From positions 1,372,501 through 1,436,500 of the forward strand of contig JAAVLL010000002.1 in the NCBI GenBank assembly GCA_012103035.1: DNA of 64,000 nt, in the 5' to 3' direction. This document shows positions 46,371-56,986 of the stretch, piece after piece (position 1 is the first letter of the stretch; every line of letters begins with the position of its first letter). The translations under genes were made by a program, and so were the position numbers. Below the pieces are notes generated by a model that saw nothing but the letters and a program-made list of their open reading frames with translations, had not been told where the DNA came from and searched no databases. The stretch is from Brucella oryzae (lineage in GTDB: Bacteria > Pseudomonadota > Alphaproteobacteria > Rhizobiales > Rhizobiaceae).

Positions 46371-47627
46371 CGCTTTGCCGGCAAACGGATGCTCTTATAG
46401 GTGAAAACCAGCGACAAGAGATAAAGTCCGGCAAATATGATGTTGAGTCCGAGAATCCAGTCGTGACTATCGACAAAATTCACGAGCAACAGCCATACAA
46501 AGAGCGCTTTGGCGGCGGTCATCAGCACCATGCTCAATGTCCTGAGACCCGACTGGCCGCGCGCATAAAGAATTTCCGTCTGATACTCGATGAGATTGCG
46601 GAACCCTGGCACGAGCAGCACCAGCGGCAGCAACCCGACAATGGGAGCGACGCTTGAACCAAGTGCTTTCGGGAATATTTGCAGGAACACGACCATCGCA
46701 CCAAGACCTGCCACCGACACGGCAAAGACCGCAAATTCCAACCAGACGCGGATGCGCAGCGATGACAACATGTCCGGCGTGCGCATGAGCTTTTGCACCA
46801 GCATCATGTTGAAGGAGCGCACCGGCAGGGCCGTCAGATCAACAAGCCGCATGATGATCGCATAAAGACCCGCCGTCACAGGCCCGCCAACGATCAGCAC
46901 GAGAAGCTTGTCGAGCTCGGCCTGAATATAGAACAGCAGTTCTGCTCCCATCACCGCAATTGCATCGGAAAGCCGCCGCATATAAAGCGCCGGTTTGAAG
47001 CGAAGCCGAACCGACGGGTAAAATTTCAACGCCATCAGCAGCGCGACCCCATTGGCCGCCGCATACCACCACGCCCAATGGGCGATGTCGTGACACTCGC
47101 CAGCCACATGAACAGAACGGCTGCGATGGCGCGCATCGCCGTCCCGAAAATCACCAGTCCCGCCGATATGCCGAACCGGCGCAGGCCGTTGTTGACGATG
47201 ATGACGATTTCCGTCGAACGCCAGAACAGTGCCTCGGCAAATACCACCACGGCAAAAGGCAGAAACGAAATATCGCGGCTGAAAAGACGAAATAGACCAG
47301 CCAGGAAACCAGCGCAAACAGCGGCAGAGAAACCAGAATGGCTACGAGAAAGCCCGCCGTGTAGACACCGAGCAAATGCGGCTTCACTGTCGATATGCGG
47401 TAAAGCGGTGAACTGAAGCCCAGAGAAATGATACGCGACAGAACCACGCCCGTACCCGAAGCGGTGGCAAAAATACCGAAATCACCAGTCGGCAGCGTAT
47501 TTGCAAGCGCGATGAAATAGACAAGCGAGATCACCAGCCTGCCCGCAGAGCCGGAAAACAGGGACAGATAATCCCGCACCATTCCGGCATGGTTGCCTGA
47601 CAGTTTCCAGAACGCTTTCGCTATCAA
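46364..47627 (-). CDS. Polysaccharide flippase (Wzx-like), frameshifted
   Basis: About 420 residues, twelve or so helices, in three reading frames with changes near 47285, 47060 and about 47100. Start MIAKAFWKLSGNHAGMVRDY, then LSLFSGSAGRLVISLVYFIA, GDFGIFATASGTGVVLSRII, and LPFAVVVFAEALFWRSTEIV. Later: LLFYIQAELDKLLVLIVGGP, VTAGLYAIIMRLVDLTALPV (the MATE/Wzx hallmark A-x-Y-x-x-xxR) and RSFNMMLVQKLMRTPDMLSS. It moves lipid-linked repeat units across the inner membrane. Together with the polymerase-like and Wzz genes it makes a Wzx/Wzy-type system. Confidence 0.88.
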
Positions 47628-47915
47628 CAGGGCGCCTCGTTTATCGCGGTATTCGGTTCTAGCGAAAAGATTTAAACTTTTCTTTGCAAGCTTGAAGAGT
47701 AAACAAGCAAAAGCTAAAGTTGCAGATTCAGGGAATTGGCACTTCGTCTCGACATTATTTTAACGTTTTGTTTTCTATAAAAATTACATTCGGTGTTCAA
47801 ATGCAGGCTGACCGGATTTGGGCTCGGCATGCGGGAGCCTTGGCTTATGGATTTCAAAGCATCGATTGATACCGGAAACGGTTGAGACGACATACAAATA
47901 CGGACGATTTCGGCA

Positions 47916-49701
47916 ATGAGCGATCACGAGGAGCGTAGAAAAGTGGGGGCGATAAACCTCTTCTCGCATTCTCCAACGCTCATCCGACCGGTCGCCCCGC
48001 TAATCGCCCGGCTAATCGCGTTGACAGCGAAACCGCACCCCATGGACACCGCCCGCGACACCGGATGAACGCGCCGCATTTTTCGCCAGCACGATCATGC
48101 CGTGCAGGAAGCGGCGGAACCCGTTCTCGATGAAGAACTGGATGACACGGATGTTGCCGAACTGCAAAAGCGCATCGCGCTGATCGAGGCAGAACTCGAA
48201 CGCAAGGTTCAGGAGCGCGAACGCCACAAGGCCATGGCCGACACGCCCCTTCCGGCATCCAAGCCAACCGATGAGCCAATCCGACATGAACCGGCTTCCG
48301 TCATCAAAAGACCGACGGCGGACAGCGAGTGGAAGCCGCTGATAGACCCGCGCATCGCCATAGACGTGGTGCGGGGATCACGCAGGTTCCTGCTGGTCAG
48401 CACGATATTAGGCGGGGTGATCGCCGCGCTTTATGCATTATCTCTGCCGCAAATATATGTCGCTTCGACCGATATTCTGGTCGATCCGCGCAACATCAAA
48501 ACGGTGGGAGACGAACTGACGTCGGGGCAGCTTCCGACCGATGCATCGCTGGCCGTTGCCGAAAGTCAGGCACGCATCATCGATTCCAGCAGTGTGCTGC
48601 TGAAGGTGATTGACAAGACCGAGTTGACAAAAGACGCCGAATTCAACGGCACTCTGGTTCCAACCGGCATTGCCGGGCTATTTGCACAGATCAAGAGCAT
48701 GCTGTCGCCCCAAAGACGACCGACAGCCAGACGCTGCAAACCCACGTTCTCAATAATCTGCGCAAAAGCATCGCCATCAGCCGCGACGCAAAGACATTTA
48801 TCTATTCGATCTCGGTAAAACTCGCGATCCGCAGAAATCGGCATCGCTTGCAAACACCATCAGTTCCGTTTTCCAGAGTGAGCTTGCATCGGTGCAATCC
48901 GATGCCGCGCGGCGCACTTCGGACGAACTGTCGAACCGTCTTGCCGATATGCGCGCCAATGTCGAACAAGCGGAGCGCAGCGGCTGATTTCCGTGCCTCG
49001 CACGATCTGGTCAATGTCGACGGCAAGCTGATAAGCGATAACGATCTGACGCAGCTCAACGACCAGCTGACCAACCAGCGCGCTGAAACCATGCGGCTTC
49101 AGGCCCGTGTGCAGGTATTGAGCAGCGCCACATCCGATAGCGTGGTGTCCGGGACTATGCCGGAAGATCTGCGTTCCAACACGCTGACGGCACTGCGCGC
49201 GCAATATGCACAGGCGCGCCAGACGGCAAGCGGCCTCTCCACCCAGCTTGGGCCGCGCCATCCGGCACTCATTCAGGCACAATCGCAGGCAGGCACGGTC
49301 CTGAACGACATCGATGCCGAATTGCGGCGAATCCGCTCCTCGCTGCAAGTCGAGGTCGCCCGGTCCGTACAACAGGAAAAGATCTTACCGCCCGCCTGGC
49401 GCAGCTCAAATCGCAGCAGGCGAACAATAGCGGTGACCTAGTGAAATTGCGTGAGCTTGAACGCGAAGCCACGGCGCTGCGCTCAGTCTACGAAGCCTTC
49501 CTTCTGCGTTCGCGCGAGACGAACGAACAGGAAGGCCTGAATACGGCCAATGTCAGGGTTTTGTCGGAAGCCCGCCCGCCGCTGGATCCGGCAGGCACAT
49601 CGCGCAAGCTCATCGTCATTGCGGGGCTGGTTGCAGGCTTCCTCGCAGGGCTTGCGATTACAGCCGTCCGCAACTTCGGACGGCTGCTGCGTTTATCTTA
49701 A
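47916..49701 (+). CDS. Wzz/ExoP-type chain-length determinant protein, multiply frameshifted
   Basis: About 590 residues. The start is uncertain; an ATG at 47916 is the candidate, with frame changes before about 48080. Clear parts: a membrane helix LLVSTILGGVIAALYALSLP at the start of the Wzz domain, YVASTDILVDPRNIKTVGDE, VAESQARIIDSSSVLLKVID; the coiled coil FRASHDLVNVDGKLISDNDL, QARVQVLSSATSDSVVSGTM, LSTQLGPRHPALIQAQSQAG, KLRELEREATALRSVYEAFL; then SEARPPLDPAGTSRKLIVIA with a second helix near the end. It has no tyrosine kinase domain. Frame changes near 48710, 48815, 48990 and 49385. It sets polymer length. Confidence 0.85.
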
Positions 49702-49702
49702 T

Positions 49703-50305
49703 TCACGCGGACTGCCGCAAAGAGGCTTCTACACGCGCCACCTTGCGTCCGCTGGCACGCAGAATGCCGTGTGCCCCGTCAAGATGGCCCGGTTTCAGCT
49801 CAAGCGCCAGAAAGCGACGCTTTTCATAAGGGCCGGGCATGGCAAGCTCGCCAGTCTTTTCGGCGGTAAAGCTAAAGCGCTCATAATATTCCGGATCGCC
49901 GACAAGCAGGATCGCACCATGGCCGCGGTCTTTTGCTTCATCAATCGCATGACGCATCAACGCCGAACCGATACCGCAACCGGCAGCAGATGGATCGACC
50001 GCCAGCGGGCCAAGCAGCAACGCAGACACAGGAAAGCCGAAAGCATCAAGACCAGCATGGATATCCCACAGCCGGACGGAGCCGGCAAGCGATCCGTCTT
50101 CACCAAGCGCGGCAAAAGCCAACCCTTCTGCGGGCAGGCGACCGCGACGCAGTTTCTCCGATGATTTCCGGCGACGGCATTCACCCATCGCACGATCGAG
50201 CAGCGCTTCGCGCGCCAGCACGTACTCCAGCGTTTCGTCCGCTATTGTGAAAGCCGGAGCGACAACGGTTGCGGTATGTTCCTGAATTTCCAGAGTTGCG
50301 TTCAT
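49703..50305 (-). CDS. GNAT family N-acetyltransferase
   Basis: 200 residues, uninterrupted, start MNATLEIQEHTATVVAPAFT. The acetyl-CoA site is LLLGPLAVDPSAAGCGIGSA followed by LMRHAIDEAKDRGHGAILLV, then GDPEYYERFSFTAEKTGELA with the GxxxYYxRFGF pattern of YhbS-type acetyltransferases. Substrate unknown. It lies convergent to the Wzz gene with only 1 bp between their ends. Confidence 0.88.
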   Translation of the reverse strand: MNATLEIQEHTATVVAPAFTIADETLEYVLAREALLDRAMGECRRRKSSEKLRRGRLPAEGLAFAALGEDGSLAGSVRLWDIHAGLDAFGFPVSALLLGPLAVDPSAAGCGIGSALMRHAIDEAKDRGHGAILLVGDPEYYERFSFTAEKTGELAMPGPYEKRRFLALELKPGHLDGAHGILRASGRKVARVEASLRQSA

Positions 50306-50401
50306 GACATCTATCCCCGCAAAGCGGCTGCAGCACACTCCGCCCGGCGCCTTGCGGTGCCAGACGGATTGAGAGGATCAATTGGGTTTGAACCCTATTG
50401 A

Positions 50402-51534
50402 TCAGATGACGTAGGATCGGAGCGGTTCGAAGCCGTTGAACGCCACCGCCGAATAGGTGGTGGTGTAGGCACCCGTGCCTTCGATGAGAATTTCATCACC
50501 GATGGTCAGCGAGAGCGGCAGCGGGTACGGCGTCTTTTCATAAAGCACGTCGGCGCTGTCGCAGGTCGGACCAGCCAGCACGCATGGTTCGGTTTCACTG
50601 CCGTCATGCGGGGTCACGATCTGGTAGCGGATCGCCTCGTCCATGGTTTCGGCCAGACCGCCGAACTTGCCAATGTCGAGATAGACCCAGCGCACATTGT
50701 CGTTGTCCGCCTTGCGGGAGACCAGAACCACTTCGGTCTTGATCACGCCTGCATTGCCGACCATGCCGCGGCCCGGTTCGATAATGGTTTCCGGGATACG
50801 GTTGCCGAAATGCTTGGACAGCGCATCGAAGATCGCCATGCCATAAGCCTGAGCGGTCGGTACGTCCTTGAGGTAACGGGTCGGGAAACCGCCGCCCATA
50901 TTGACCATGCGCAGCACGATGCCTTCATCGGCAAGGGTGCGGAACACCGAAGCCGCATCGCCAAGCGCGCGATCCCATGCGGAGAGGTCCGTCTGCTGCG
51001 AGCCGACATGGAACGACACGCCATAGGAATCGAGGCCGAGCGACTTTGCATGGCGCAGAACGTCGATGGCCATGGCAGGCACGCAGCCGAACTTGCGCGA
51101 CAGCGGCCATTCGGCGCCTTCACCGTCGGTCAGCACACGGCAGAACACGCGGCTACCGGGAGCGGCGCGGGCAACTTTCTCGACTTCTTCAACGCAATCG
51201 ACCGCATAAAGGCGGATGCCCAGCTGAAAGCGCGCGCGATATCGCGCTCCTTCTTGATGGTGTTCCCATAGGAGATACGGTTAGGCGTGGCGCCGGCTTC
51301 CAATGCCATTTCGATTTCGGCAACCGAAGCGGTATCGAAGCAGGAGCCAAGCGAAGCGAGCAGGCGCAGGATTTCCGGCGCAGGATTTGCCTTCACCGCA
51401 TAGAAGATGCGCGAATAGGGCAAAGCCTTCTCGAAGCTCTGATAGTTGTCACGCACGACGTCGGTGTCGACGACGAGGCAGGGACCGTCCGGACGGCGGG
51501 TGTTGAGGAAGTCGATGATACGCTGCGTTGCCAT
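50402..51534 (-). CDS. Ornithine/lysine decarboxylase, fold-type III PLP enzyme, frameshifted
   Basis: About 377 residues from MATQRIIDFLNTRRPDGPCL. It removes CO2 from ornithine (and/or lysine) to give putrescine or cadaverine. PLP Lys is in YSRIFYAVKANPAPEILRLL; substrate-side signatures are ANRISYGN-type NRISYGNTIKKERDIA, SRVFCRVLTDGEGAEWPLSR, SYGVSFHVGSQQTDLSAWDR, MVNMGGGFPTRYLKDVPTAQ, IIEPGRGMVGNAGVIKTEVV, and the dimer-interface active Cys in AGPTCDSADVLYEKTPYPLP. One frame change near 51230. It may supply polyamine to the cell. Confidence 0.93.
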
Positions 51535-51782
51535 GGTCGTTCTCCCGCACGGCTTATCTGTTGCCGTATCTAAGGGACAAAGTGTGCATGAACGCATCCG
51601 CCGTGAGGCCAGCCTTTGGAGGTGCTGATGTCACGCGAAAACTCATGCGGCGATGGAACAACGCTAGATTCGCGTTACTCCGCTTTGTCTGCCTTGGATT
51701 GGAATTGGAGAACCGCATCCGCACTTCTGGCAATGAAGGTGTGCCTCTTCAGTAATTTCGGCTTTTGGACAGCCGAAAGACA

Positions 51783-52031
51783 CTAGAAAGGCCCGCACCG
51801 TCGTTGCTTCAAGATGTCCTCGATCTGGCGGTTGGCCAACAGATCGACTGGAGCGGTTAGGTCCAGGTACCGTACCGAATTCCTCACCATTCGAGGATCG
51901 GCGGACACCCACAGGCACGTGCGACTTTGGGCAAGCGCGATATAAGCGCAAAGTCGTGTCCATTCAATGACAAAAATTTCGTTGAGCGAATTTATTTTTG
52001 GCCGGATCGCGTTGAACGACACGCTTGCCAT
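51783..52031 (-). CDS. Hypothetical protein, 82 residues
   Basis: Read from MASVSFNAIRPKINSLNEIF, ending LANRQIEDILKQRRCGPF. No signal peptide or clear membrane helix; one possible short amphipathic segment around RLCAYIALAQSRTCLWVSAD. Base composition is normal for the window. No family recognised, and the 5' flank shows no strong ribosome-binding site. The rest of the 51535-52115 interval holds nothing I can support. Confidence 0.35.
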   Translation of the reverse strand: MASVSFNAIRPKINSLNEIFVIEWTRLCAYIALAQSRTCLWVSADPRMVRNSVRYLDLTAPVDLLANRQIEDILKQRRCGPF

Positions 52032-52115
52032 TGTTCAATATAAGTGAAACATTCTCCATCCAAACCTGCCTCGAAAGAGCGTAAACAACCCGTTAATTGC
52101 TGTATGTTGTGAACA

Positions 52116-53299
52116 ATGGCCCGTTTCGATCCCTTCAACGCCATCATTGCAAAACCGGAAGAACCGCCTGTTCACGCATCGAGTGGGCCGCTTAAAAGTG
52201 AACGGCTGGCCGTAAAAGACATTTATGACGTCGCCGGAATGGTGACCGGATGCGGCAATCCGCAGATCGAGGCCGAATCACCTCAAGCCGAAAGATCGGC
52301 TCCGGTGGTGGCGAGGCTTCTCGCCGCCGGTGCCGAATTTGTCGGCAAGGCCCAGACCGACGAACTTGCCTTTTCCTGATGGGGCAGAATTCGCATTTCC
52401 CTATCCTATTAATCCTGCAGCACCGGATCGCGTTACCGGCGGCTCATCGTCCGGTTCGGCTGCGGCGGTGGCCAGCAAGCTTGCCGATATCGCGCTCGGC
52501 TCCGATACGGGCGGCTCCATCCGGGCACCCGCGAGCTTTTGCGGTCTCATCGGCCTACGCACTACCCATGGTCGCATTCCGCTCGAAGGCATCATGCCGC
52601 TCGCACCCTCGCTCGATACCATTGGATGGTTTGCACGCGATATCGACCTTTATGACCGCGTTGGCTCTATCCTGCTTGGCGACGACGCGCAGGAATTCAG
52701 CCTGACGCAGCTTCGCTATATGCCGGTTCTGGAGCAGCTTCTGCTCAGCCAGGAAGAAACTGACGCCTATCGCACCATGTTCGCCAATGTGCGCCCACAC
52801 TTCTCGGGTCTCAAGGCGGCGAGCCAGCCGACGCTCTCGATAGACGAACTCTATCTGGTCTTCCGTCACATACAGGGTGCGGAAGCCTGGGCGACGCATG
52901 GCGACTGGATTTCTTCGGGTGATCGCAAGCTCGGCCCCGGCGTTGCCGACCGTTTCGCCTTCGGGGCGGACATCGCCGCTGATCTCGTTGCCCGCCAGCG
53001 TGTGCGGCGAGCACATTTTCGCAGGAACTAGAACAGATTATCGGCAATGATGCCGTGCTGGCACTGCCGACCGTGCCGGGTGCTGCTCCGCTGGCAAAGG
53101 AGCCTTTCGAAACCTTGCAGGCCTATCGCGAACAGGCTTTGCGCCTGCTCTGTCTTTCCGTGCTTTCCGGCCTGCCGCAAATCACATTGCCATTGGGGCA
53201 GGTGCAGGGCGCACCTTTCGGCATTTCCTTCATCGGGCCACGCGGCGCGACCGGGCGCTGATCGCACTGGCCAGAAATATCATCGGGAAGCGAGACTAG
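52116..53299 (+). CDS. Amidase (AS family), frameshifted
   Basis: About 395 residues; start [20 protein letters not shown]. Amidase signature enzymes use Lys-cis-Ser-Ser: here Lys in [20 protein letters not shown], the Ser-rich loop [20 protein letters not shown], and the nucleophile region [20 protein letters not shown] with [20 protein letters not shown]. Frame changes near 52378, 53010 and 53255 (the last restores [15 protein letters not shown] and a stop at 53297-53299). It hydrolyses an amide bond, substrate unknown. The LysR regulator gene follows 4 bp downstream. Confidence 0.9.
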
Positions 53300-53302
53300 A
53301 CC

Positions 53303-54195
53303 ATGGATACCCTCACACGTATGCGCGCCTTCATCGACGTGGTCGAGGCGGAAGGCTTTTCCGCCGCGGCGCGAAAATCGGGCGCTCCAAGGCACTGCTT
53401 TCCAAATATGTGCGCGAACTGGAAGACGAGCTGGGCGCACGCCTTCTCAACCGCACCACGCGGCAATTCTCGCTCACCGAGGCCGGGCACACCTATTATC
53501 ACCGCGCGGTGGAGATCATCCGCGAGATCGACGCGCTGCAGGATGCCGTCAGCGAAACCAGCTCGGATGCACGCGGACGCATCAAATTGTCAGCGCCGCG
53601 CACTTTTGCCGATGCGGTCATCGGTCAGTCACTCATTGATTTCTGCCTCGCACATCCGGAAATCGTGCTCGATGTGCGACTGGATGATCGCTTTGTCGAT
53701 CTGGTGGAAGAAGGCTTCGATCTTGCAATCCGTATCACGCGGTTGCAGGATTCTTCCCTCATTGCCAAGCGCCTCTCGCCCTTCCACTCCATCCTGTGCG
53801 GTGCGCCGGAACTGATTGCCCGCGTCGGCAAACCCGAACGTCCCGAAGATCTAGCCGACCGGCCTTGCATCATCGACACCAATGCACGCTCGCGCAACAA
53901 CTGGCATTTCCGCAATACGGACGGTTCGATGATGACGGTTCCCGTCAACGGTCCGATTGAGGTGAACAGTCCGGTTGCAACCAAGAACGCTGCACTCGCC
54001 GGTCTTGGTTTCTGCATGCTGCCCGCGTTCATTGCAGAAGAAGAAATCGAGCATGGCAGGCTCGTCGCCTGTCTGGACGAGTTCATCGTGAGGGATGGCG
54101 GCATCTATGCGGTTTATCCGCATCGGCGCTATCTGCCCGCGAAAATCCGCGCACTGGTGGATTTTCTGACCCAATGGTTCAAAGAGCGGGAGTAG
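53303..54195 (+). CDS. LysR family transcriptional regulator, frameshifted
   Basis: About 298 residues. Start MDTLTRMRAFIDVVEAEGFS with a helix-turn-helix AAARKSGRSKALLSKYVREL restored by one base near 53383; then EDELGARLLNRTTRQFSLTE. The effector-binding part has VRLDDRFVDLVEEGFDLAIR, LGFCMLPAFIAEEEIEHGRL and VYPHRRYLPAKIRALVDFLT, typical of LysR proteins. The gene immediately follows the amidase, so it may control it or a distant target. Regulated genes not identified. Confidence 0.92.
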
Positions 54196-54262
54196 AGTGC
54201 TCCAGCGTCGCACTTTCGCCGCCTTCAGGCATAAGCGTGGGCAAACTCTAACGGAAAGTTTT

Positions 54263-54954
54263 ATGCTGGTTTCGTCGTCTTGGCTCAAAAGCAGGTTCGT
54301 CCGGGCTGCCGCAACTGTGCTGCTGGCCGGGCTGCCGACGGCTGCGCTGGCCCATCCGCATGTCTTTGCCGAAGCACGGCTGGAGCTAGCCATCGCGCCC
54401 GACGGCACAGTTAAGCAGCTTGCGCATGTGTGGCGTTTCGACGATGTTTTTCCTCCACCGTTTTGATGGAATTCGACAAGAACGGCGATCTGCAGCTCGA
54501 CAAGAACGAGTTGATCGACCTTGCCCATGTCATCAATGGCTCAATTGCCGAATTCAAATATTTCCAGACCGTGCTGGACAACGGCAAGGACGTGAAAATG
54601 GCAAGGCCAACCGATCTTGCCGCGGATTTCACCGACAATCGTTTGCTCATCATCTTCACAAGCAAGCCCGAAAAGCCGTTGAAGCTGGCGCCCGGTCACA
54701 AGGTCAGCTTCGGTGTCTACGACCCCACCTTCTATACGGCCATCGATTACATGAACGACAGCGATCTGGTTGTGAAGGGCCTGCCTACAGGCTGCGCCTC
54801 CAAGGTGGTGCGACCCGATCCGGATGAGGCGCTCGCCCAGAACCAGGCGACACTGACCGATGCCTTCTTCAACGATCCGATGGGCACGGACATGTCGAAA
54901 ATATTCGCAACCCGTCTCGAAATTGATTGCGCGGAGAAAGGAAAGACAGGCTGA
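54263..54954 (+). CDS. DUF1007 family periplasmic protein, frameshifted
   Basis: About 231 residues. Signal peptide MLVSSSWLKSRFVRAAATVL followed by LLAGLPTAALA-HPHVFAEAR; the H-P-H-V-F start of the mature part is the DUF1007 hallmark. After a lost base near 54465 it continues STVLMEFDKNGDLQLDKNEL, FKYFQTVLDNGKDVKMARPT, VSFGVYDPTFYTAIDYMNDS. The EF-hand-like FDKNGDLQLDKNEL may bind a metal ion. Its stop overlaps the start of the NicO transporter gene (TGATG), and DUF1007 proteins commonly accompany such transporters. A metal-handling role is inferred. Confidence 0.87.
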
Positions 54955-56049
54955 TGAGAAAACCGGCTACCCTTATTCTAACCCTCTGTCTTACGATGAT
55001 TGTTGTGCAAGCCTATGCGCAATCATCGCTCGGCATTGGCGCGAATGAGGTGGCGATGAAGCCGACCGGGCCTTTCGCACATATCATTCTCTGGATGAAT
55101 GAGCAGCAGCGCACATTCTACCTCGCCATGACCAACGCTCTGAAAGCCATGCGTGAGGATCCGTGGCAAGCTTCGGTTCTGGTCGGGCTTTCCTTTATCT
55201 ATGGCATTTTTCATGCAGCAGGTCCCGGCCATGGCAAGGCCGTCATCTCCTCCTATATGATCGCCAATGAAACGGCACTTCGGCGCGGCATATTCCTGTC
55301 GTTCATTTCATCGCTTTTGCAGGCGATCATGGCCATCGCTGTGGTTGGCCTCGCATGGTTCCTGTTGCGCGGCACCGGCATTTCCATGAACCAGACCGCC
55401 CGCTACATGGAAATCGCCAGTTTTGCGCTTGTCCTGTTTTTGGCCTCTGGCTTCTGGCGCGCAAGCTACCGCAGCTTTTCAGAAGCGCGACGATGCAGGC
55501 CCCGCCGCATCGCTTTTCGCCACAGCACCCGAACCGGCAATGGCTTCCGGCCCGGCATGGCAGGGCAGTATTTCGCAAGCGACCCGCGCGGCTGCGACCG
55601 CCAGTACGGTCAAGCTCAATTACAAGCCCGCAGCCGCCACGGCAGCGGATCACATCTTCATCGGCGAAGGTGATGTGTGCGCAGCGTGCGGCAACGCCCA
55701 TATTGCCGATCCATCGACGCTGGGCGACGATTTCAACTGGAAGACAGCCTGGTCGGCGATTTTCTCGGTGGGCCTGCGCCCCTGCTCCGGCGCGCTGATC
55801 GTGCTGACATTTGCGCTGTTGAACGGCCTGATGGTCGGCGGGCTTCTCTCGGTTTTCGCCATGGCCTTCGGCACATTCATCACCGTGGCGGTTCTCGCCA
55901 CGCTCGCCGTCACCGCCAAGAACACGGCCTTGCGCTTTGCGGGCAGCAAGGCCATGTCGGGTCGCCTGAAAGCGGCAATCGAAGTTACCGCCGCGCTGTT
56001 TATCGCGCTGACGGGCGCATTGCTGCTCAGTGCCTCACTGGTTGGCTAA
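54954..56049 (+). CDS. NicO-family (RcnA/NreB-like) nickel/cobalt transporter, frameshifted
   Basis: About 365 residues with an N-terminal signal-like helix (MRKPATLILTLCLTMIVVQA) and six or more helices. Helix 1 region: QASVLVGLSFIYGIFHAAGP, GHGKAVISSYMIANETALRR (the GPGHGKA motif with His ligands). After a change near 55485, a long cytoplasmic loop holds VCAACGNAHIADPSTLGDDF (possible metal-binding Cys/His). Then SVGLRPCSGALIVLTFALLN, AMAFGTFITVAVLATLAVTA. NicO members export nickel or cobalt; some have been linked to uptake. Coupled to the DUF1007 gene. Confidence 0.9.
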
Positions 56050-56249
56050 TCCTTATTCTGGCGGCGCGAGCGCAGCCAGAAAATCGCGAAGAAGCCAAGA
56101 ACGAAAACAATCGGGAAAATGATCGCCGCGATTTGCGAGCGTTCGCCCAGAGCCAGCATGATGCTGGGCACGAAATAGGCAAGCACCCCGAAGCCGATCA
56201 GGATGATGGCGGCGGCGATTGCCGGATTGCTCTTCTTGCCGTCAGCCAC
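56046..56249 (-). CDS. Small two-helix membrane protein
   Basis: 67 residues from a GTG at 56249 (MADGKKSNPAIAAAIILIGF). Two hydrophobic helices (IAAAIILIGFGVLAYFVPSI and IAAIIFPIVFVLGFFAIFWL) and a basic tail RSRRQNKD. It overlaps the acetyltransferase gene by 8 bp and ends 4 bp inside the convergent transporter gene. Function unknown. Confidence 0.65.
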   Translation of the reverse strand: MADGKKSNPAIAAAIILIGFGVLAYFVPSIMLALGERSQIAAIIFPIVFVLGFFAIFWLRSRRQNKD

Positions 56250-56918
56250 GATCACGAAACTCCTCCAGCCTTTTCTTCTGCTGGCCGTCACTATCAAAGT
56301 TTTCCGGCGCAAGCCATGCCTGATAGGCTTTTCTCAAGGCAGGCCATTCGCTGTCGAGAATGGAAAACCACGCCGTATCACGGTTCTTGCCCTTTGCCAC
56401 CATATGCTGACGGAAAACTCCTTCAAACTGAAAGCCGAACCGCTCGGCAGCCCGCTTTGAAGGTTCGTTTTCGTTGTGGCACTTCCATTCGTAGCGGCGA
56501 TAGCCAAGCTCATCGAAAATATACTGCATGAACAGGAACTGCGCTTCCGTGGCTGCGGGCTTGCGTGAAATCAGCGGCCCCAATAGATGCTGCCTATCTC
56601 GATAACACCATGGGTCGGATCGATGCGCATCAGCGCCTGCCGCCCGGCGACCTTGCCGCTTGCCTTGTCGACCACCGCGAAAAACATGGGATCGTCGCTT
56701 TTAGACGCCTTTTCCAGCCACGGCTCCAATTCGGCGCGCGTTACGGGCGGAGCTTCGAACAGCCATTTGAAACGCCGGTCCGCATCGGCAACCGAAGAAG
56801 CGGCGAAAAGCTCGTCCCCATGCCTCTCAGGGTCCAGCGGTTCCAGCCGCACATAGCGGCCTTCAAGCACTTTGCGTTCCGGCCTGGGGCGCGGCGTCCA
56901 GTTCTGCAAATCAGTCAT
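56242..56918 (-). CDS. RimJ/RimL-type GNAT acetyltransferase, frameshifted
   Basis: About 226 residues from MTDLQNWTPRPRPERKVLEG. Features: RYVRLEPLDPERHGDELFAA, FFAVVDKASGKVAGRQALMR and IDPTHGVIEIGSIYWG; a change near 56578 leads to PLISRKPAATEAQFLFMQYI and YRRYEWKCHNENEPSKRAAE, the conserved N-x-x-S-x-x-x-A-E motif before GFQFEGVFRQHMVAKGKNRD. It acetylates an unknown amine. The end overlaps the small membrane protein gene. Confidence 0.88.
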
Positions 56919-56986
56919 GCTGTTCTCCCAACCGGGTAACAGGAGCATAAAACCCACCGGGCCGAAACCGGATTATTGTCCCCGCG

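Noticed and set aside
51540-51780. Possible continuation of the hypothetical gene to 51664 in another frame
   Set aside because: The extra segment shows no conserved features or coding pattern that I can support.
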